Part shown: positions 9,659 through 18,338 of the stretch, piece after piece
Layout of the letters: every line of letters starts with the position of its first letter
How positions within the stretch are numbered: position 1 is the stretch's first letter
Assembly (NCBI GenBank): GCA_025361935.1
Contig: JANYJB010000071.1
Location: 1 to 34,248 of the forward strand
Length of the DNA: 34,248 nucleotides
Source of the DNA: Verrucomicrobiota bacterium
Lineage (GTDB): Bacteria; Verrucomicrobiota; Verrucomicrobiia; Opitutales; Opitutaceae
Reading direction: 5' to 3'
Position numbers and translations under genes: made by a program
Notes under the pieces: model-generated
What the model saw: only the letters and a program-made list of their open reading frames with translations
What the model was told of the DNA's origin: nothing
Databases searched by the model: none

Positions 9659-10679
9659 CGGCCAGAAGCTCCGTCACCCAGCGGCGGTGCGGACCGGATA
9701 GCGTCAGGGTGTCGATCTTCGATACGGCGACCCACACCAAGCCTTCCGCTAGCTGTCCGCGCGGCGGCGGTGCGCGATGAATGGACTCGGTAATGGCGAA
9801 ACGCGTGATGCCGCGTTTTTTCTTCGCGACGAGCGTCGTCTTGTCGAAAGTTGCGGAGGCGAGTCCGATGTGTTCGGCCGTCGGCAGCTCGTGCAGATTG
9901 GCGAGGCGTCTGGCACCTGCCGCCGTGCGATGAAGCAGCAGTTTCCGGTCGCGAACGCACCAGACTCGCGTGACGGCACGCTGTTCGATGACCTTGGCTG
10001 TGAGCACGGGAAACGACTCGGGATCGCCGTGTTTCGATCCAGCGCAAAACGCGAGAACAGGGCACACCGTGCAGAGTGGATTTTGCCGGTGGCACACGGT
10101 CGCGCCGAGTTCCATCATCGCTTGGTTGTGATCGCCGGGAGCATCCGGGTTGAGCACGGCGTTCGCGAGCGGCGTTAAGGTTTTGACCGCGCTGGTGCCG
10201 TCTTTGAACTCCGTGGCATTGGCCGTGAGCCGGGCGAGCACACGCACGACGTTGCCATCGACGACGGCCGTCCGCGTGCCGAACGAAATGCTGGTGATCG
10301 CCGCCGCCGTGTAGGGGCCGATGCCGGGCAACTCCCGCCAGCCCTCCGGCGTGGCGGGCGGCGCGGGCATGGCGACGACGGCCTTGGCGAGTTTGTGGAG
10401 ATTGCGGGCGCGGGAATAATAGCCGAGGCCCTCCCAAAGCTTGAGGACGCGGTCTTCGGAAGCGGCAGCCAGCGTTTTGAAATCGGGGAACGTTTCCAGC
10501 CAGCGGGCGAAGTAGGGGAGGACGGTTTTCACCTGCGTCTGCTGGAGCATGAATTCGCACACGACTGTCTTGTAGAGGGACGGCTCGGTGCGCCAAGGCA
10601 GGGTGCGCTGATGCACGCGATACCACGAGAGCAGGTTGCGCTGAAAAGCGGTCTTTTGGGCGATGAGTGATTTGGCCAC
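9648..10679 (-). CDS. mutY: Adenine DNA glycosylase MutY
   Basis: Removes adenine mispaired with 8-oxoguanine. With the GTG at 10679 the protein is 343 residues, close to E. coli MutY (350). It shows EFMLQQTQV (about 42-50, catalytic Glu), helix-hairpin-helix LPGIGPYTAAAI (about 117-128), VVDGNVVRVL (catalytic Asp about 141), and the 4Fe-4S cluster C-x6-C-x2-C-x5-C (about 196-212). The C-terminal NUDIX-like 8-oxoG recognition domain begins around RVWCVRDRKLLLHR. The frame stays open to 10775, but that would overlap the divergent rnhC start and add a non-family leader. Convergent with fmt (11-bp overlap). Confidence 0.94.
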   Translation of the reverse strand: MAKSLIAQKTAFQRNLLSWYRVHQRTLPWRTEPSLYKTVVCEFMLQQTQVKTVLPYFARWLETFPDFKTLAAASEDRVLKLWEGLGYYSRARNLHKLAKAVVAMPAPPATPEGWRELPGIGPYTAAAITSISFGTRTAVVDGNVVRVLARLTANATEFKDGTSAVKTLTPLANAVLNPDAPGDHNQAMMELGATVCHRQNPLCTVCPVLAFCAGSKHGDPESFPVLTAKVIEQRAVTRVWCVRDRKLLLHRTAAGARRLANLHELPTAEHIGLASATFDKTTLVAKKKRGITRFAITESIHRAPPPRGQLAEGLVWVAVSKIDTLTLSGPHRRWVTELLAAKS

Positions 10680-10768
10680 GGTGAAAAAATCAACAAGGCG
10701 CAAATTCACCGGCGAAGCCAATGCAGATTCTTTTTGTGCTTTCCGCGCTTTTTGTGGCCAATGGTTCC

Positions 10769-11785
10769 ATGCCAAAAAAGCCGGACGCCGACTCCGACCA
10801 ACCCAAGAAGCTCAGCAGCTACACCATCAAGCTCGACGACAGCCAGATGGAGGCCCTGCACGCCATCTGCAAGGCGCGCCACTGGGATCCGTTCGAGGTC
10901 GCCTACACGCGTTTCGCCTACAAAGCGGAGTCAGCCAAGATCAACCTTTCCGCCTACACGAGCGGCAAGGTCGTCATCGCCGGCAGGGGCACGGAGGACT
11001 TCGTGCGAGACGTGCTTGAACCCGAAGTGACCAAGGCCGCGAAGCTCGGTTACGACGAGGTGCTGCATCCCGACTGGTTCGAGGCGCATGCGGGGCTTGA
11101 TGAGAGCGGCAAGGGAGACTTTTTTGGCCCCTTGATCGCCGCCACCGTGATCGGCCAGAAATCCATGATTGAGGCCTGGCGCAAGGCGGGCGCCCAGGAT
11201 TCCAAGAAGATGTCCGAGGCCAAGATTATCGAACTCGACCACATCATTCGCAACACCCACGGCGTGGTTGTGAAGGTGTGTTTCTGCGGAATGCCGAAAT
11301 ACAACGAGCTCATGGCCCGCCCGCGCGCTAACCTGAACCTTCTCCTGGCCTGGCAGCACGCCACGGCACTCTCGCAGGCGCTCGTCGAAAAGCCCGTGAA
11401 GTGGGGCTTGTTGGACCAGTTTACCGAACAACCCCTCGTGCAGCGCGAACTCGCCAAGAAGAAGGTCGAAAACTTCGAGCTTCGCATGCGCACCAAGGCG
11501 GAGTCCGACCCGGTGGTCGCCGCGGCCTCCATCGTGGCCCGCGCGGAGTTTGTGCGGCAGATGCACCAACTCTCCAAACAGTTTGGCGAAAAGCTCCAGA
11601 AGGGCGCTGGTCCGCTGGTCAAAGCACAGGCGCACGCCATCATCAACAAACTCGGCGTCCATGCGCTGAAAGATTACGCCAAGCTTCACTTCCGCACCGC
11701 CTACGAGGTCGTGAAGGAGGCTGGCAAACTCGGCGAACTCCCGCTGCCGGAGCCCAAGGAACGTTTCGGCTTCGGTCGCGACTGA
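10769..11785 (+). CDS. rnhC: Ribonuclease HIII
   Basis: Endonuclease that cuts the RNA strand of RNA-DNA hybrids. The 338 residues comprise an N-terminal TBP-like substrate-binding domain (about 15-95: SSYTIKLDDSQMEALHAIC, SGKVVIAGRG) and the RNase H catalytic domain. That domain has GLDESGKGDFFGPL (109-122, Asp111/Glu112), DSKKMSE (144-150) and LLDQF (Asp216). The TBP-like extension and DESGKGD signature separate HIII from HII. ATG 10769 is preferred over an upstream ATG at 10721, which adds a hydrophobic leader not expected for this enzyme. Next gene downstream is rnhB, 13 bp away. Confidence 0.95.
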   Translation: MPKKPDADSDQPKKLSSYTIKLDDSQMEALHAICKARHWDPFEVAYTRFAYKAESAKINLSAYTSGKVVIAGRGTEDFVRDVLEPEVTKAAKLGYDEVLHPDWFEAHAGLDESGKGDFFGPLIAATVIGQKSMIEAWRKAGAQDSKKMSEAKIIELDHIIRNTHGVVVKVCFCGMPKYNELMARPRANLNLLLAWQHATALSQALVEKPVKWGLLDQFTEQPLVQRELAKKKVENFELRMRTKAESDPVVAAASIVARAEFVRQMHQLSKQFGEKLQKGAGPLVKAQAHAIINKLGVHALKDYAKLHFRTAYEVVKEAGKLGELPLPEPKERFGFGRD

Positions 11786-11798
11786 TTTTATCGTTCGC

Positions 11799-12575
11799 AT
11801 GGCCACCCCCAAGCGTCGCCAACTTCGCGGATTTGATCTTAAGCAGATCGAAGGCGTTTCCGAACTCATCGGCGTGGATGAGGCGGGTAGGGGTGCGCTT
11901 GCCGGTCCGGTCGTGGCGGGGGCAGTGCTGGTGACGCGCGCCTTCCTCGAAGGGCGCTGGGCGGCGACCAATGCCTCACGAATCAACGACTCGAAGCAGC
12001 TTACGGCAGCCGAGCGCGATGCGTTGTGGTTTGATTTCGAAGCGCTGATGGCCGAGGGGCAGATTCACGCGACCTTCGGTGTCGCCGATGTCATTGAGAT
12101 CGAACAGGTCAATATTCTCGGGGCGACCAAACTCGCTATGCGACGTGCGCTGGAGGGCATCCATCCGCCCGGTGTGTTCGAAAAACCCGCGACAGAACCC
12201 GATCTTTTCGCTTCGCCCGAGGAAATCGCCGCCTTCCGGCCTCAAGTGTCGTGCCGGATCATCGTGGACGGTTTGAAGCTCAAACATTTTCCCTATCCGC
12301 ACACCGGCGTGGTGAAAGGCGACGGCCGCTCGCTGTGCATCGCGATGGCCTCGATCATCGCCAAGGTGACGCGCGACCGGCTAATGAACGACCTCGACGC
12401 GCAGTTCCCCGGCTACGGCTTCGCCCAGCACAAGGGTTACGGCACCGAGGAACATCGCGACGCCGTGCTCCGTCTCGGACGTTGTCCACAGCATCGCGAG
12501 TTGTTTCTTCGGAAACTGATTGCGGGCCGTGTTGATCCGGCGCAAATGGACTTTCTGGGAGGCGAGGAGACATGA
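11799..12575 (+). CDS. rnhB: Ribonuclease HII
   Basis: Type 2 RNase H that also incises at single ribonucleotides in DNA. The 258 residues show IGVDEAGRGALAGPVVAGAV (24-43, Asp27/Glu28), INDSKQLT (62-69), IIVDGLK (154-160, Asp157), KGDGRSLCIAMASIIAKVTRD (173-193) and the C-terminal YGFAQHKGYGTEEH. It is longer than the usual ~200 residues because of an insertion at about 121-150 (HPPGVFEKPATEPDLF and following) just before the third catalytic strand. It is encoded 13 bp after rnhC, so the two hybrid-specific nucleases are probably co-transcribed. Confidence 0.95.
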   Translation: MATPKRRQLRGFDLKQIEGVSELIGVDEAGRGALAGPVVAGAVLVTRAFLEGRWAATNASRINDSKQLTAAERDALWFDFEALMAEGQIHATFGVADVIEIEQVNILGATKLAMRRALEGIHPPGVFEKPATEPDLFASPEEIAAFRPQVSCRIIVDGLKLKHFPYPHTGVVKGDGRSLCIAMASIIAKVTRDRLMNDLDAQFPGYGFAQHKGYGTEEHRDAVLRLGRCPQHRELFLRKLIAGRVDPAQMDFLGGEET

Positions 12576-12618
12576 ACGCCGCATTGCCTCCCGCCTGCCA
12601 CTCGGCTTTCTAGGCATT

Positions 12619-13797
12619 ATGGCTGGCAAGAAACACACATCGCTCGACCGCGTCCTCGGGCGGCTCGATTCGCTCGACCCGGTCAATCTGAACAACCTGG
12701 TGCAGCGCCTCGTCCGCGAACACGGGTTGTTTGAAGATATTTTCAACACACTGCAGGAGGGAGTCCTGGTCATCAGCGCCGACGGTGAAATCGAATACGC
12801 CAATGCCGCCGCACATCGGCTGATCGGGCTGAATACGGATGATCTCACCGGTTCCATCCTTTGGCGGCTGGTGCCCGGATTACGTTCCTCGCTGGAGGCG
12901 GCGCTCGACGACGCCGCGCCGGTCATGCCAATTGTTGCCCGCGAGATTCAACTTACCTATCCCGAGCCGCGCGTTGTGCGGCTTTACATGGTGCCTTTCA
13001 AAGGCGAAGGGAGCGGAGCCGAGCGGCGCTTCGCCGTTATTCTTTCCGACATCACCAGCGAGAAACAAAGCACGGAGGATCGTATCGAAAGCGAGCGCTC
13101 CTCATCCATTCTGTTGCTGGCTGCCGGCGTCGCCCACGAGCTGGGCAATCCTCTCAACTCGCTCACAATCCATCTCCAACTCATTGAGCGAAAGCTCAAA
13201 AAGTTAAAGGCGGCCAAGGACAAAGAATCCGCCGCTTTGGCCGAGTCCATTCGCGTGTGTCAGGAAGAGGTTTCACGGCTTGACGGCATCATCACCAATT
13301 TTCTCGGAGCCATCCGGCCTAGTCCACCCGATCTTGCCGAAACCAACCTCGCCGAGGTGCTCGCCGAGGTGCTTGGCTTCCAGCAGCGCGAACTTAAGGA
13401 TCGGGGTATTCAGGTCGAGGTGGAGACGCCGTCCGTTCTTCCAGTGGTCATGGCCGACCGCAACCAGCTCAAACAGGTCTTTTTTAACATCACGAAGAAC
13501 GCCATGGAGGCGATGGGGCCCGGCGGCAAGTTACGCATCCGCACGCGGGCGGATGACGACAACGTCTATCTTCTCTTCGGAGACACTGGTGCGGGCATCA
13601 AACAGGAGGATCTGGCGAAACTTTTCCAGCCCTACCACACGACCAAGACCGGCGGCCACGGCCTCGGTCTCATGATCGTGCAACGCATCCTTCGCGAGCA
13701 CGGCGGTCAGGTTGGCATCGAAAGCAAGGAAGGCGTGGGCACGCTCGTGACCCTGCAGTTTCCCCAGAAAAATCGACGGGTGAAAATGCTCAGGTAA
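12619..13797 (+). CDS. NtrB-type PAS sensor histidine kinase
   Basis: Soluble sensor kinase of 392 residues, no transmembrane segments. A PAS domain lies at about 38-145 (FNTLQEGVLVISADGEIEYANAAAHRLIG). The dimerisation/phosphoacceptor H-box is LAAGVAHELGNPLNSL (His173). The ATP-binding domain has N-box QLKQVFFNITKNAMEAM, DTGAGI and the G-box GGHGLGLMIVQRILREHGG. The ATG at 12619 is 43 bp after rnhB; an in-frame start at 12520 would overlap rnhB by 56 bp and adds an unlikely leader. The partner is the sigma-54 response regulator encoded next. The ligand is not visible; the cytoplasmic PAS domain suggests an internal or protein-borne signal. Confidence 0.9.
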   Translation: MAGKKHTSLDRVLGRLDSLDPVNLNNLVQRLVREHGLFEDIFNTLQEGVLVISADGEIEYANAAAHRLIGLNTDDLTGSILWRLVPGLRSSLEAALDDAAPVMPIVAREIQLTYPEPRVVRLYMVPFKGEGSGAERRFAVILSDITSEKQSTEDRIESERSSSILLLAAGVAHELGNPLNSLTIHLQLIERKLKKLKAAKDKESAALAESIRVCQEEVSRLDGIITNFLGAIRPSPPDLAETNLAEVLAEVLGFQQRELKDRGIQVEVETPSVLPVVMADRNQLKQVFFNITKNAMEAMGPGGKLRIRTRADDDNVYLLFGDTGAGIKQEDLAKLFQPYHTTKTGGHGLGLMIVQRILREHGGQVGIESKEGVGTLVTLQFPQKNRRVKMLR

Positions 13798-13889
13798 TCA
13801 GGCTCGGCCCGGAAGCCGAGTCGCCAACTCGTTGAAATGTCTGCCGCACACGCCTTGACCCAGGGGCGCTTCCTCGCGTTTATTGAGGG

Positions 13890-15302
13890 ATGCTTTCTAG
13901 CGTGCTCATCGTTGATGACGAGAAACACACTCGCGACGGCCTTCGTCAGGCGCTCGAGGATGATTATGACGTGTCGGTGGCGGCCAATGCCGAGGAGGCC
14001 TTTAACCAACTCGAATCACAGGAGTTCGATGTGATTCTAACCGACTTGCGTATGCCGGGAAAATCCGGCCTCAAGGTTATCGACAAGGCTCTGGCCCTGC
14101 CGAACAAACCCGCGGTCATCATGATGACCGCCTACGGCAGCATCGATTCTGCCGTCGAGGCCATGAAGCGCGGCGCGGTCGATTTTCTTACCAAGCCGGT
14201 CAACATCGAGCGACTCGAAGTGCTCATCCAACGCGCACTTAAAACCAAGACTCTCGAGGTCGAAGTGAAGCAGCTTCACGAGCGACTCGACGACAAATTC
14301 AATTTTAACGGAATCGTCGGTCATTCCGGCAAACTCCAGCAAGTGATCGACAAGGTGAAACTGGTAGCCTCGTCCAAGGCCACCATTTTGATCGACGGCG
14401 AGTCCGGCACGGGCAAGGAGCTGATCGCGCAGGCCATTCATCAATCCAGCCCGCGGGCGCGGGCGCCGTTCATCGCGGTGCATTGCGCGGCGCTTTCTGA
14501 AAACCTGCTAGAAAGCGAAATTTTCGGACATGAGCGCGGCGCCTTCACCGGCGCGATGGAAAAGCGCATCGGTCGCTTTGAGGCGGCCGACACCGGGACC
14601 CTGTTTCTCGACGAGATAGGCGAAATTTCCGCATCCACCCAGGTGAAACTTCTGCGGTTTCTTGAGACCAAGGCCATCGAACGAGTGGGCGGCTCCAAAC
14701 CGATCGACCTTGATGTCCGTCTGGTCGCCGCGACTAACCGCGACCTCGAAAAATTGGTGCGCGAAGGAAAATTCCGCGAAGACCTTTTTTTTCGTCTGAA
14801 CGTCGTGCGCATCACTTTGCCTCCGCTGCGGGAACGCACCGAGGACATTCCTTTGCTGTTGGGTCATTACATCCAGTTTTTTGCCAAGGAAAACGGACGT
14901 CCGCCGCTGGCGGTTGAACCGGGCGCCTTGCGTTATCTTCAGGCATACCCCTGGCCCGGAAACATTCGCGAGCTCCGCAACTTCGCGGAAAATGCGGTGG
15001 TGATGCACCGGAGCGGCAAGCTTACCGAATACGATCTTGAGCCAAAATTCAGGGGGGCAACCGTGCTGGCATTGCCTTCGAGCGCCAGCGTATCGCCAGC
15101 GTCAGACGCTGCTTCCCGCCAGCCGGTTGTTGTTGCGGGAGGATCGCTTTCGGTGGAGGAAAATGAAAAAAGGCTGTTGAGGGAGGCCTTGATCAAGTCG
15201 CGCGGGAACCGCACCAAGGCCGCCCAACTGATGGGCATCAGCCGACGCACGCTTCATCGTAAACTGTCGCAGTGGGCCGAACTTGATGTGATTGATCGTT
15301 GA
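13890..15302 (+). CDS. NtrC-family sigma-54-dependent response regulator
   Basis: Activator of RpoN promoters, 470 residues. The receiver domain spans 1-115 with phospho-acceptor Asp52 in LTDLRMPG and Lys102 in TKPV. The central AAA+ domain (about 140-375) has Walker A GESGTGKE (170-177), the sigma-54 contact loop GAFTGA (217-222), Walker B GTLFLDEIGE and arginine fingers in FREDLFFRLNVVRI. A variable Ala/Ser/Val linker follows, then a C-terminal Fis-type helix-turn-helix (TKAAQLMGISRRTLHRKL, about 445-462). The start ATG at 13890 has a GAGG just upstream. It pairs with the kinase before it. Regulon unknown; no sigma-54 promoter was found in the neighbouring gaps. Confidence 0.94.
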   Translation: MLSSVLIVDDEKHTRDGLRQALEDDYDVSVAANAEEAFNQLESQEFDVILTDLRMPGKSGLKVIDKALALPNKPAVIMMTAYGSIDSAVEAMKRGAVDFLTKPVNIERLEVLIQRALKTKTLEVEVKQLHERLDDKFNFNGIVGHSGKLQQVIDKVKLVASSKATILIDGESGTGKELIAQAIHQSSPRARAPFIAVHCAALSENLLESEIFGHERGAFTGAMEKRIGRFEAADTGTLFLDEIGEISASTQVKLLRFLETKAIERVGGSKPIDLDVRLVAATNRDLEKLVREGKFREDLFFRLNVVRITLPPLRERTEDIPLLLGHYIQFFAKENGRPPLAVEPGALRYLQAYPWPGNIRELRNFAENAVVMHRSGKLTEYDLEPKFRGATVLALPSSASVSPASDAASRQPVVVAGGSLSVEENEKRLLREALIKSRGNRTKAAQLMGISRRTLHRKLSQWAELDVIDR

Positions 15303-15358
15303 AGGCAGCTTAGGGGTTGCCTCACTGTTGGGGGGGCTTTTGATGAAGCATAATCATT

Positions 15359-16228
15359 ATGCGTTTTGCCACCCTGTGTTTCTTGGCCGTCACTCTTTTG
15401 CAGCCGTCAGCTCGCGCCGATGTGCGCGTGGTGGGATGTGATCTTCTCGGGAAAGGGTTTACCGCAGATCTGACTGCCTATTCAAGGCGGAGTGATCTGG
15501 ACGTGAAGCTTGATCTGACAGGCAGCGCAAGCGGTTTGGAGCAACTCAAGGCGGGCAAGGCCGACCTTGGACTCCTTCTTTTTTCGCCGGATGAAAAGAA
15601 ACCTGGAGATACCTTTATCGTTGTCCCCGTTGCGTATCAGACAGCGGTGGTGGTTGTGCCGACATCACTGCCGCTCAGTCAGATTTCTTTTGAACAACTT
15701 GCCGCAATCTACGGCGATCAGGCTGATTTTTCGATCAAACGCTGGGGTGACCTCAACGTGACCGGCGAGTGGGCCAACCGCAACATCCTCCCAAACATCA
15801 CCGGGCCAAGCGGCGGTTTGAGCTATGACCTTTTTCGCTACACGGTCCTGCGAACACCGAGTCTCAAACCGCTTGTCGCCCGGCAAGACAGCAATGAAGC
15901 GACCTTGAAGCGCATCTTGGGGGATGAAGGCGGGATTGCGATCATGGCCATGCTGCCGGAAAATCAAAACGGGCTGAAAGCTCTTGCGGTCGCCCGAAAA
16001 ACAAACGACGTGCCCTTTGGTCCCACCCCTGAAAATATCCAATCCGGTGATTACCCCATGGGTCTTCCGCTTTATCTTGTCTTCAAAAAAAGCTCAACGA
16101 AACGCATCCAGTTGGTTCTTCGTTATCTGCTGAGCGAAGAAGCGGTTCCTCTCTGGAAAAAAGCCGGACTGGTGCCGTTGCCCGTCCAGGCGCGCAACCA
16201 GCAGATCTTTGATTTGGAAGTTCTGTAA
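15359..16228 (+). CDS. PstS-like periplasmic substrate-binding protein
   Basis: A 289-residue exported protein with a signal peptide (1-20, cut after SARA). A periplasmic-binding fold of the phosphate-binding (PstS) type follows: VRVVGCDLLGKGFTADLTAY, a DLTGSASGLEQLKAGKADLGLL segment that matches the GSGxGxxxxxxGxxDig pattern, and the PSGGLSYDLFRYTVL loop. A typical C-terminal YLVFKKSSTKRIQLVLRYLLSEE..PLWKKAGLVPL completes the domain. No PstCAB permease or ATPase genes are present nearby, so it may be a solitary sensor or binding protein. It lies 56 bp downstream of the NtrC-like gene in the same direction. Ligand phosphate is a guess from the fold. Confidence 0.8.
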   Translation: MRFATLCFLAVTLLQPSARADVRVVGCDLLGKGFTADLTAYSRRSDLDVKLDLTGSASGLEQLKAGKADLGLLLFSPDEKKPGDTFIVVPVAYQTAVVVVPTSLPLSQISFEQLAAIYGDQADFSIKRWGDLNVTGEWANRNILPNITGPSGGLSYDLFRYTVLRTPSLKPLVARQDSNEATLKRILGDEGGIAIMAMLPENQNGLKALAVARKTNDVPFGPTPENIQSGDYPMGLPLYLVFKKSSTKRIQLVLRYLLSEEAVPLWKKAGLVPLPVQARNQQIFDLEVL

Positions 16229-16236
16229 AAAAGCTG

Positions 16237-16265
16237 TTGACGAAGCGGGGGTGTGGGCTTGTTCT
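16237..16265 (+). promoter_or_regulatory. Possible sigma-70 promoter of tRNA-Gly
   Basis: A TTGACG hexamer at 16237-16242 fits the -35 consensus. Seventeen bases later TGTTCT (16260-16265) is a weak -10. Transcription would start about 6-8 bp before the mature tRNA. The -35 is good, the -10 poor. Confidence 0.35.
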
Positions 16266-16278
16266 CCACCTCTCTCAC

Positions 16279-16354
<76 letters not shown>

Positions 16355-16358
16355 TTTT

Positions 16359-16384
16359 AAGCCCTCCTCAAGGAGGGCTTTTTT
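16359..16384 (+). terminator. Rho-independent terminator of tRNA-Gly
   Basis: Arms AAGCCCTCC and GGAGGGCTT form a perfect 9-bp stem around a TCAA tetraloop, followed by a run of six T. It begins 5 nt after the tRNA CCA end. Confidence 0.93.
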
Positions 16385-16505
16385 GTTATTTGGAGAGGAT
16401 TGAGGTTATATGCCTTGTCGGCTGTTTTTCATCTGGCCACTGCGCGGACGTTTGGTTGCCTCCTATTAACACTTCTAACTTCAACCAATCCAACTATTTT
16501 CCACC

Positions 16506-17462
16506 TTGAAAACCACCATTCCTGACGAACTTAAGGCAGATATTCCCGCCAACAAACTGGGTAAGCTTTTTGCCGCAACCCCAGTCATCATGACGGTGAT
16601 CGCCACCATGCTCGCGGGCCTCGCCTCCAGTGAGATGACCCGCGCTCAATACGACCGCTCGCTCGCCGCCCAGCAGCAGTCCAAGGCGGGTGACCAGTGG
16701 AGTTTTTTCCAGGCCAAGAAGCTCCGCAGCGCCCTCCAGCGCAACACGCTCGACATGGTCGAGAACACCTCCGAGGTGCATCCGCTCAACGTCGAGGGTC
16801 TCGCCGCCCTCCTGTCCTCGGGGAAAGCGCAGGCCGTGCTCGCTTCCGACGACGGCAAGCGCGCACTCAAGGCCCTGCAAACGGGCGAACTTCCCCAAAT
16901 CCCGCCGGCGCCTGCGATGGACGCCGGCATCAAGGCCGCGCTCGACGCCCTGCATGAGGCCAAGCCCGACGCCACGGTGTTGGCGTTGCTGGCGCCGGTT
17001 TCAGAAAAGTCGCTGGCGGATGCGTTGCAACTGTCCGAGGACCGCGCGCGCGCGTCGGATGCGGCCACTGCGCCGATCAGTCAGGCGCTGGACACCATTG
17101 AAAAGGAGTTGGTCAGGCAAAAATCCCTGTTGTCCGTGCCCGACGCTGCGGTGACCGTTCTGAGCCGTGATTTTACGGCGGCCCGCCTGCGGGTGAACAG
17201 CGTGCGCTACGACACCGAGGCCCGCCTGAATCAGGCCGTGGCCAACATCTACGAACTGCAGGTGCGCAAAAGCAATGTCTCGGCCGAGCGGCATCACAAC
17301 CGCAGCCAGCGGTTCTTTTTCGGGATGCTCGCGGCGCAGATGGGTGTGATCATCGCGACTTTTGCGATGGCGGCGAAGCAACGCAACTTGCTCTGGTCGC
17401 TCGCGGCCGGCGCGGGCGTTGTGGCCATCGCGTTTGCCGTTTACGTTTATCTTTACGTTTGA
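16506..17462 (+). CDS. DUF4337-like membrane protein
   Basis: A 318-residue protein. One N-terminal transmembrane span lies at about 25-42 (TPVIMTVIATMLAGLAS). The family-like segment AAQQQSKAGDQWSFFQAKKLRSAL comes next, then a long soluble, Ala-rich helical region (about 80-260). Two C-terminal spans follow (about 272-290 and 296-316). This arrangement and the SDQW.FFQAK-type motif match the uncharacterised DUF4337 proteins. The start is a TTG at 16506; the first internal ATG would fall inside the first membrane span, so TTG is preferred. No operon partner is evident. The function is unknown. Confidence 0.75.
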   Translation: MKTTIPDELKADIPANKLGKLFAATPVIMTVIATMLAGLASSEMTRAQYDRSLAAQQQSKAGDQWSFFQAKKLRSALQRNTLDMVENTSEVHPLNVEGLAALLSSGKAQAVLASDDGKRALKALQTGELPQIPPAPAMDAGIKAALDALHEAKPDATVLALLAPVSEKSLADALQLSEDRARASDAATAPISQALDTIEKELVRQKSLLSVPDAAVTVLSRDFTAARLRVNSVRYDTEARLNQAVANIYELQVRKSNVSAERHHNRSQRFFFGMLAAQMGVIIATFAMAAKQRNLLWSLAAGAGVVAIAFAVYVYLYV

Positions 17463-17466
17463 GGCG

Positions 17467-17495
17467 GTCGGCGCGGGTAAAACGTCCGCGCCGAC
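17467..17495. terminator. Hairpin between convergent genes
   Basis: A perfect 10-bp inverted repeat (GTCGGCGCGG / CCGCGCCGAC) with a 9-bp loop sits in the 39-bp gap between the convergent DUF4337-like and gluQ genes. It is well placed to end transcripts from both sides. There is no T-run on either strand, so it is not a strong intrinsic terminator; it could be a REP-like 3'-end hairpin. Confidence 0.5.
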
Positions 17496-17501
17496 TTGGG
17501 G

Positions 17502-18338
17502 TCACTCCTCGAACCGAGCGATGATCTCAGCCGGGGTGACGCCGTGGGCGCGAAGCGTGCGCAGACTGAGGGCATCGTGGCGTTTGGCCAGCCGCTCACC
17601 TTTGTCGTCAAGCATCAGAGGGCAGTGATAATAGGCAGGCGCGGTGTGACCGAAGGCGCGGATGAGCAGGAGCTGCCGAAAGGTCGAGCGGATGAGGTCG
17701 GCCCCGCGCACGACTTCGGTGATGCCGAGTGCGGCGTCGTCCACGGCGCAGGAGAGCTGGTAGCTGGGGACGTCGTCCTTACGCCACACGAGGAAGTCGC
17801 CGAAGTCACGTCCGCACACGGCCTGTTGCGGGCCGAAATGGCCGTCGGTGAAAGCGAGGGTCTCTCCCACGGGCGCGCGGAAGCGCCAGTTGCAGTCGAT
17901 CACATCGCCGAGTGGCGGCAGAGGGGCGTCGGCGAGCGGGCGGAAGTGCGGCGGGTAAAGGGGTTCGTCGTCCGCGCCGCCCTCGTGGGGAGCGGCGACG
18001 GCGTCGAGCACGTCGCGGCGGGAGCGGTGGCAGGGGAAGATCAGGTCGGCGGCGTGGAGTTTGCGGAGGGCGGCGCGGTAGAGCGGGAGGCGCTCGCTTT
18101 GAATGATAACGGGCTGCTCCCAAGCGAAGCCCAGCCAGCGCAGGTCTTCCAACATGGCGTCCACGAAATCGAGGCGAAAGCGGGTGGCATCGAGGTTGTC
18201 GTTGCGAAGCAGGATGGTTCCGCCGGCTTCGCGGGCGCGCGTGGCGGCGACCCAGAATGTGCGGGCGTGGCCTAGATGGAGAAAACCTGTGGGCGAGGGG
18301 GCGAGGCGGCCGAGGTAGGTGGAGGCTGAGTTGACCAC
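17502..18338 (-). CDS. gluQ: Glutamyl-Q tRNA(Asp) synthetase
   Basis: A truncated GluRS paralogue (278 residues, no anticodon-binding domain) that attaches glutamate to the queuosine base at position 34 of tRNA-Asp. It shows the class I start YLGRLAPSPTGFLHLGHA with HLGH as the HIGH motif (21-24), the DNLDATRFR loop where RIEDLD is usual, VWRKDDVPSYQLSCAVDDA, and KGERLAKRHDAL as the KMSKS-type motif. The zinc site looks degraded: PCHRSRRDV keeps one Cys (103) of the CxC pair, and the later Cys is absent near Y128-P-P-H131. The start GTG at 18338 falls inside a decamer repeat. Confidence 0.9.
   Translation of the reverse strand: MVNSASTYLGRLAPSPTGFLHLGHARTFWVAATRAREAGGTILLRNDNLDATRFRLDFVDAMLEDLRWLGFAWEQPVIIQSERLPLYRAALRKLHAADLIFPCHRSRRDVLDAVAAPHEGGADDEPLYPPHFRPLADAPLPPLGDVIDCNWRFRAPVGETLAFTDGHFGPQQAVCGRDFGDFLVWRKDDVPSYQLSCAVDDAALGITEVVRGADLIRSTFRQLLLIRAFGHTAPAYYHCPLMLDDKGERLAKRHDALSLRTLRAHGVTPAEIIARFEE

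Noticed and set aside
15301-15325. GGCAG..TTGCC resembling a sigma-54 promoter before the PstS-like gene
   Set aside because: The GG and GC doublets are 15 bp apart instead of the required 12, so it cannot be a standard -24/-12 element; the segment is a weak 5-bp hairpin at best.
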